Assembly (NCBI GenBank): GCA_017436285.1
Contig: JAFSDL010000055.1
Location: 1-54,929, forward strand
Source: Clostridia bacterium
Lineage (GTDB): Bacteria; Bacillota; Clostridia; Oscillospirales; Acutalibacteraceae
Length of the DNA stretch: 54,929 bases
Direction: 5' to 3'
Shown here: positions 51,771-54,929 of the stretch, piece after piece
Numbering within the stretch: the first letter of the stretch is position 1
Layout: the number at the start of each line of letters is the position of its first letter
Position numbers and translations under genes: made by a program
The notes under the pieces: generated by a model
What the model was told of the DNA's origin: nothing
Databases searched by the model: none
What the model saw: only the letters and a program-made list of their open reading frames with translations

Positions 51771-51916
51771 TCAATGATTTATTTCAAGGAATAATGTCCT
51801 GCCGAAAAGCAAATTAAATATTCTCATAACCCCTCAAAATCCCAAAACTAATTCCCTAAAAATGCCCATTTATGAAAATCAATGATTGTTTTCATCGGAT
51901 TTTTTCATCAATGATT
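51771..51916. repeat. Three TCAATGATT repeats, candidate integrase arm sites
   Basis: Identical 9-mers TCAATGATT occur at 51771-51779, 51879-51887 and 51908-51916, all in the same orientation, the first two preceded by AAAA. They lie between the attachment core and the integrase. The rest of 51780-52059 shows nothing recognisable. Confidence 0.5.
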
Positions 51917-52059
51917 AGTCAAAAATAAAGTTTTTTTAAAAAAATCTGTTGTCATTTTTCACAAAGTTTTTTACCCCTATATCAAAAAACCGCTTCATCG
52001 ACCCCGACGAAACAATCGAAAGCCAAGAGACCTGTTGGGCACTATGACGAATAGCCGAT

Positions 52060-52088
52060 TTGACAATTTTGACAGTTAGTGTTATTTT
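52060..52088 (+). promoter_or_regulatory. Promoter of orphan element gene
   Basis: -35 TTGACA (52060-52065), a 17-bp spacer, -10 TATTTT (52083-52088), followed by a hairpin GGAGTT/AACTCC (52095-52113) in the leader. Confidence 0.6.
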
Positions 52089-52176
52089 CTTTTCGGAGTT
52101 AAAAAACAACTCCAAAACACAAAAAGAATTCTTTTTAACAACCATAATAAAAAACTAAAAATTCAGAGGTAATCGT

Positions 52177-52653
52177 ATGTATAATTTAAGTAGAAATGAA
52201 CTCAAATTTGTTTTAAAAAATTTTAGAAGCATTAAGAATTTTATATCTTTTTTTGAAGATAAGTGGTTGTTTGACCTTCAGTCAGACAAGAAAGCACCAA
52301 TAAATGTAGATTTATCACCATATTCGTCAAACAGAATGGTAACAGGATTTTTAATTTCTCTTAGAAAAGAGGAAAAACAATTTAAAGCCGATATATTAGT
52401 TGGCGGTAATTATAGAGAATTTGACATAAATGACGAGTGTATGATGAATTTCAAAAAAGCAAGAAAACAAATCTTGAAAGATAAAGATAATTGTAGTTTG
52501 AGTGTAAAAGAAATAATCAATTACAAGTTTGCACAAAACAAACCTTTTTTAATTAAAGTAGAAGATAATGTTATAACAACAATAAAACCATTGGATATAT
52601 CGTTTTATAACAGTTGTATGGATATGTGGCTTAGAGTGTCGTGCAACAGTTAA
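52177..52653 (+). CDS. Unknown element-encoded protein, 158 residues
   Basis: This soluble, Lys/Asn-rich protein has no signal or membrane segment and belongs to no family I recognise. The N-terminal half is helical (LSRNELKFVLKNFRSIKNFISFFEDKW), the middle likely beta-rich (VTGFLISLRKEEKQFKADILVGG). Start has CAGAGG upstream. It is the only gene between attachment site and integrase and runs opposite to the integrase, so a regulatory, accessory-cargo or defence role is possible. Confidence 0.7.
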   Translation: MYNLSRNELKFVLKNFRSIKNFISFFEDKWLFDLQSDKKAPINVDLSPYSSNRMVTGFLISLRKEEKQFKADILVGGNYREFDINDECMMNFKKARKQILKDKDNCSLSVKEIINYKFAQNKPFLIKVEDNVITTIKPLDISFYNSCMDMWLRVSCNS

Positions 52654-52674
52654 GCTATACTATATATTAGAGAA

Positions 52675-52716
52675 AATCAACAGATACACTAATCAATGTA
52701 TCTGTCGATTTTTTTA
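52675..52716. terminator. Bidirectional terminator
   Basis: Stem AATCAACAGATACA / TGTATCTGTCGATT (one non-canonical pair) with A4 and T7 flanks, between the convergent orphan gene and integrase. Confidence 0.88.
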
Positions 52717-53892
52717 AGAAACTATACTATTAATTGTTAAATTCAATGTTTCAGCCGCTTTTTTCTGAGCAGACTCATAGCTATGACTGTATATTTGTAG
52801 CGTTAACGAAACATCTGCATGTCCTAAATTATGCTGGACTGTCTTGGGGTTCTCTCCTTGTTCTATAAGGATACTTGCATATGTGTGTCTTAATCCGTGA
52901 AACTTTAAGTATCGGATTTCATCCTGATGTCTTCTCATAAAACGTAAATAGCAATTTGAAATGCCTTGAGGTGTAAAGGGATTCCCATCGGGTTTTGAGA
53001 TTACATAGTTTTTGTCAGCAAAGTCCTTGCCAAACTTTACTTTGTTCATCAAATATCTTTGCCTATATTCTTTCAATACGTTTATTAAATGTTGAGGAAT
53101 ATATATCCTTCTTATACCTGCATTGGTTTTAGGTGGTTTTGTATGTTCCACTCCACCTTCAACCACAACACGGGTTTCGTGAATAAAAATGTAACGCTCT
53201 TCCCAAAAAATATCATTCCACCGCAATGCACATAATTCTCCTCTACGGATTCCGCTGAGCAGAGCCAAATTTAGAATTAACTTTATATCAGGGTTTTCAT
53301 CTTCTTCAGCTAATTTTAATATTTTTTGCATTTCCTCAAGAGTATACGCTTCTACTTCTTTACGCTCTTGCTTGGGTCTTCTAATCTTCTGCCTCATCGG
53401 ATTAGCTTCATTTTGTATAATACCATCCTGAACCGCCAATTCGAAAATTACATTCAGCAACATCAAATAATTTTTAGTGCTCTTAGGAGACAAATGTCGA
53501 CATAATTCGTTTACATATTCTTGGATATTTCTGGCTTGAATTTTTCTTATCTTTGCGTTATTAAAATAATTCTTTATCCCGTAAGGCTTTGAATTGTAAT
53601 AGGCTGATTTATAACCTTTAAGCGTTGTGGGACTTAAAAAATTCGTATAGGTTTTGAAGTATATTTCTGCATAATCATTAAGGGTGAGGTTATAATCTGT
53701 GCTCACCAATGCACTGCGATTTCTTTCAACTTCTTTCTCTGCAATAAACTGCTTCACTTCTGATAGTGTCGTGCCAACGGGGAACGTTTTCGTTGTTTTT
53801 CGACGTTTTCCGTCAACATATTTGGGTAATTCATAAGAAACACAGTATTGTATTGCTCCTTTAGAATTTTTCTTTTTTTGAATACTTGCCAT
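52714..53892 (-). CDS. Tyrosine recombinase/integrase
   Basis: About 392 residues: an N-terminal arm-binding region (MASIQKKKNSKGAIQYCVSY, then KRRKTTKTFPVGT), a SAM-like core-binding domain (about 65-165), and a catalytic domain with LSGIRRGELCALRW, HGLRHTYAS, and LGHADVSLTLQIYSH supplying Arg, His-x-x-Arg, His and the nucleophilic Tyr. It is of the Tn916/phage type. I chose the ATG at 53892 because AAAGGAGCG is just upstream and the protein then begins as family members do; the open frame to 54069 is overlap with the next gene. It should catalyse integration at the tRNA site at 51.7 kb. Confidence 0.93.
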   Translation of the reverse strand: MASIQKKKNSKGAIQYCVSYELPKYVDGKRRKTTKTFPVGTTLSEVKQFIAEKEVERNRSALVSTDYNLTLNDYAEIYFKTYTNFLSPTTLKGYKSAYYNSKPYGIKNYFNNAKIRKIQARNIQEYVNELCRHLSPKSTKNYLMLLNVIFELAVQDGIIQNEANPMRQKIRRPKQERKEVEAYTLEEMQKILKLAEEDENPDIKLILNLALLSGIRRGELCALRWNDIFWEERYIFIHETRVVVEGGVEHTKPPKTNAGIRRIYIPQHLINVLKEYRQRYLMNKVKFGKDFADKNYVISKPDGNPFTPQGISNCYLRFMRRHQDEIRYLKFHGLRHTYASILIEQGENPKTVQHNLGHADVSLTLQIYSHSYESAQKKAAETLNLTINSIVS

Positions 53893-54553
53893 ATAATAAA
53901 CGCTCCTTTCTATTCTTTCTAAAAGATAATATATATTTATTTTTTGGAGCGTAACAGTTTTTAGCAAATTCAAAGCCAAACATACAATCAAACATTTTTT
54001 TGTAAATATCCGTTGCTTCATTTGAATAAAATTCAAGTTTGTTAATATATGAAAATTTTTTATCACCATAAAAATTGTTGTTTACGTTTATTTGAACCCA
54101 TTTCCCGACTAATCCAATTAAATCATCTGTGCTAATATCACCAAATTCTTCGTATATAGCTGTTGTTATTACAGATTCATTGAATGGTATAAATTTAATA
54201 TGCCTTATACAGTTTTCTTCAATCAGAATGTCAAGAATATATTCACGGCTATTTCTTTTTGAAGATGGACTACAACCAACAATAATTCCGTTATAAATAC
54301 CTGTATCGTAGAAACTCCAACCTATGTCATACAAGCCACAAACAACATAGTTGTATTTACCCTCTTCAATATAATAGTTTGCAGATTTATATTTGTAGTA
54401 TGTTTCCAACATATCTTTATAGTCGGTGTAATAGTGTTTAGTTAACTCTTGTTCTTCAGGTGAAAGAACGGAGAAATCATATCCATCCGCAAATGCTTGT
54501 TTGCTAAATGGAAAAACCGTTGTTTTTGTTCCTTGTGATATAGAATTATTCAT
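53861..54553 (-). CDS. Unknown element-encoded protein, 230 residues
   Basis: This soluble protein is Tyr/Asn/Lys-rich with no recognised domain, signal or membrane helix. It overlaps the integrase start by 32 nt and the upstream gene by 8 nt, so all three are one transcription unit. Segments such as YNYVVCGLYDIGWSFYDTGIY suggest a beta-rich core. AGGAGG precedes the start. Confidence 0.7.
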   Translation of the reverse strand: MNNSISQGTKTTVFPFSKQAFADGYDFSVLSPEEQELTKHYYTDYKDMLETYYKYKSANYYIEEGKYNYVVCGLYDIGWSFYDTGIYNGIIVGCSPSSKRNSREYILDILIEENCIRHIKFIPFNESVITTAIYEEFGDISTDDLIGLVGKWVQINVNNNFYGDKKFSYINKLEFYSNEATDIYKKMFDCMFGFEFAKNCYAPKNKYILSFRKNRKERLLYGKYSKKEKF

Positions 54554-54929
54554 TTTTGTTTCCTCCTGTTTTTGTAATGTTTATATAGCGGTTAGAATCT
54601 CTACCTATGGTAAGCTCTAATTTCATTTTTTTGAGTTCAACTTCTGACTCTCGTAAACGACGTGAAAGAATATTTGCGGTTATAGGAAATCCTTTTGGCA
54701 GAAAATCAGCATTATTTTTCTGATAATAAACACTTTTTAAGGCAATTAATAATTCGGTTGGTGTACCTTCCCAACAAACCGTATCATTCATAAGGTCTTG
54801 TATAGTTGATAATAATGGATTGCTTTCTATTGCAGACATAGAAGCGGTTTCAATGTTCTCAAGGTATTGGCGTATGAATGTTTCTCCTAAACCTGTTTCC
54901 AATGCTTCCGCTATTGCATATCCCCACAA
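54546..54929 (-). CDS. C-terminal part of a phage/plasmid-type replication ATPase or primase (partial)
   Basis: The last 127 residues only; the start lies beyond the right edge. It contains WGYAIAEALETGLGETFIRQY and NPLLSTIQDLMN, then a winged-helix-like region, GTPTELLIALKS...FPITANILSRRLRESEVELKK, typical of C-terminal domains of primase/helicase proteins in integrative elements. Walker motifs, if any, are outside the window, so this call is tentative. Confidence 0.5.
   Translation of the reverse strand: MWGYAIAEALETGLGETFIRQYLENIETASMSAIESNPLLSTIQDLMNDTVCWEGTPTELLIALKSVYYQKNNADFLPKGFPITANILSRRLRESEVELKKMKLELTIGRDSNRYINITKTGGNKNE

Larger units (their letters stand above)
51719..54929. mobile_element. 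Integrative element, left part (runs off window)
   Basis: Bounded at the left by the tRNA fragment, it contains possible arm sites, an orphan gene, a tyrosine integrase, and two genes upstream of the integrase, the last resembling a replication ATPase/primase. Genes are AT-rich and unlike the core. No capsid or conjugation genes are in view, so phage, satellite or conjugative element cannot be told apart. Confidence 0.75.

Noticed and set aside
51568-51777. Plus-strand frame across the hairpin array and tRNA fragment
   Set aside because: Composition is set by the hairpins, terminator and tRNA fragment; no ribosome binding site.
53893-54069. N-terminal extension of the integrase
   Set aside because: It overlaps the upstream gene in another frame, has no family similarity, and a better start with AAAGGAG is at 53892.

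Overview
The window looks like the replication-origin neighbourhood of an AT-rich Firmicutes chromosome, class Clostridia, probably an uncultured gut member of the Oscillospirales. The grounds are: the gene order dnaA-dnaN-S4-recF-remB-gyrB-gyrA; clostridial families (a CD1247-type acidic protein, a DUF1836 regulator, DnaD/DnaC loaders, a biotin-dependent sodium pump); strong AGGAGG-type ribosome binding sites; and many genes for fucose and host-glycan use. The taxonomic call is inference. The left edge cuts a 16S rRNA gene, so the contig probably broke in an rRNA operon. The right edge lies inside an integrated mobile element.

Layout. 1-490: 5' end of a 16S rRNA gene (minus) with its strong promoter, back to back with a SleB-type wall hydrolase. 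1.4-5.1 kb: a four-gene Na+-translocating oxaloacetate decarboxylase operon. 5.1-7.4 kb (minus): recG and a DUF1294 gene behind a promoter carrying a LexA/SOS box. 7.5-12.3 kb (minus): a repeat-rich surface protein translationally coupled to DnaD and DnaC, then fucU. 12.6-24.4 kb: an EF-G paralogue, a small zinc-ribbon/XRE pair, a GPH sugar symporter with a long cytoplasmic tail, an SPFH protein, a pair of parS sites, a DUF1836 regulator, an unassigned structured RNA, an ABC exporter pair, aspS and efp.

24.5-35.8 kb (minus) is the origin-proximal block: gyrA, gyrB, remB, recF, the S4 protein, dnaN and dnaA, with an LCP wall-assembly protein behind gyrA. Transcription diverges at about 35.8-36.0 kb, the likely oriC. 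To the right lie a RING-like membrane protein, rarA and a TIM-barrel isomerase. These are followed by a lysine-riboswitch-controlled NhaC-type transporter (likely lysine uptake), fucI, an HNH endonuclease that seems inserted at the 3' end of a GH151-like alpha-fucosidase gene, another TIM-barrel protein, a secreted beta-helix protein and an Eis-like acetyltransferase. fucI, fucU, the fucosidase-like enzyme, the isomerases and the beta-helix protein suggest foraging on fucosylated glycans.

From 51.7 kb an integrative element begins at a tRNA 3'-end fragment (attachment site). It carries possible recombinase arm sites, a tyrosine integrase and unknown cargo, and continues past the window.

The most unusual content is non-coding. 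(1) Intergenic repeats with strict 7-bp periodicity flank a conserved core in mobile-element-like copies, one apparently nested. (2) Three multi-hairpin arrays occur; in two of them different small hairpins are separated by a common spacer that switches to its reverse complement halfway. (3) A roughly 140-nt RNA has its own promoter and terminator. (4) TGTTCAAA repeats lie on both sides of dnaA where classical DnaA boxes are not evident.
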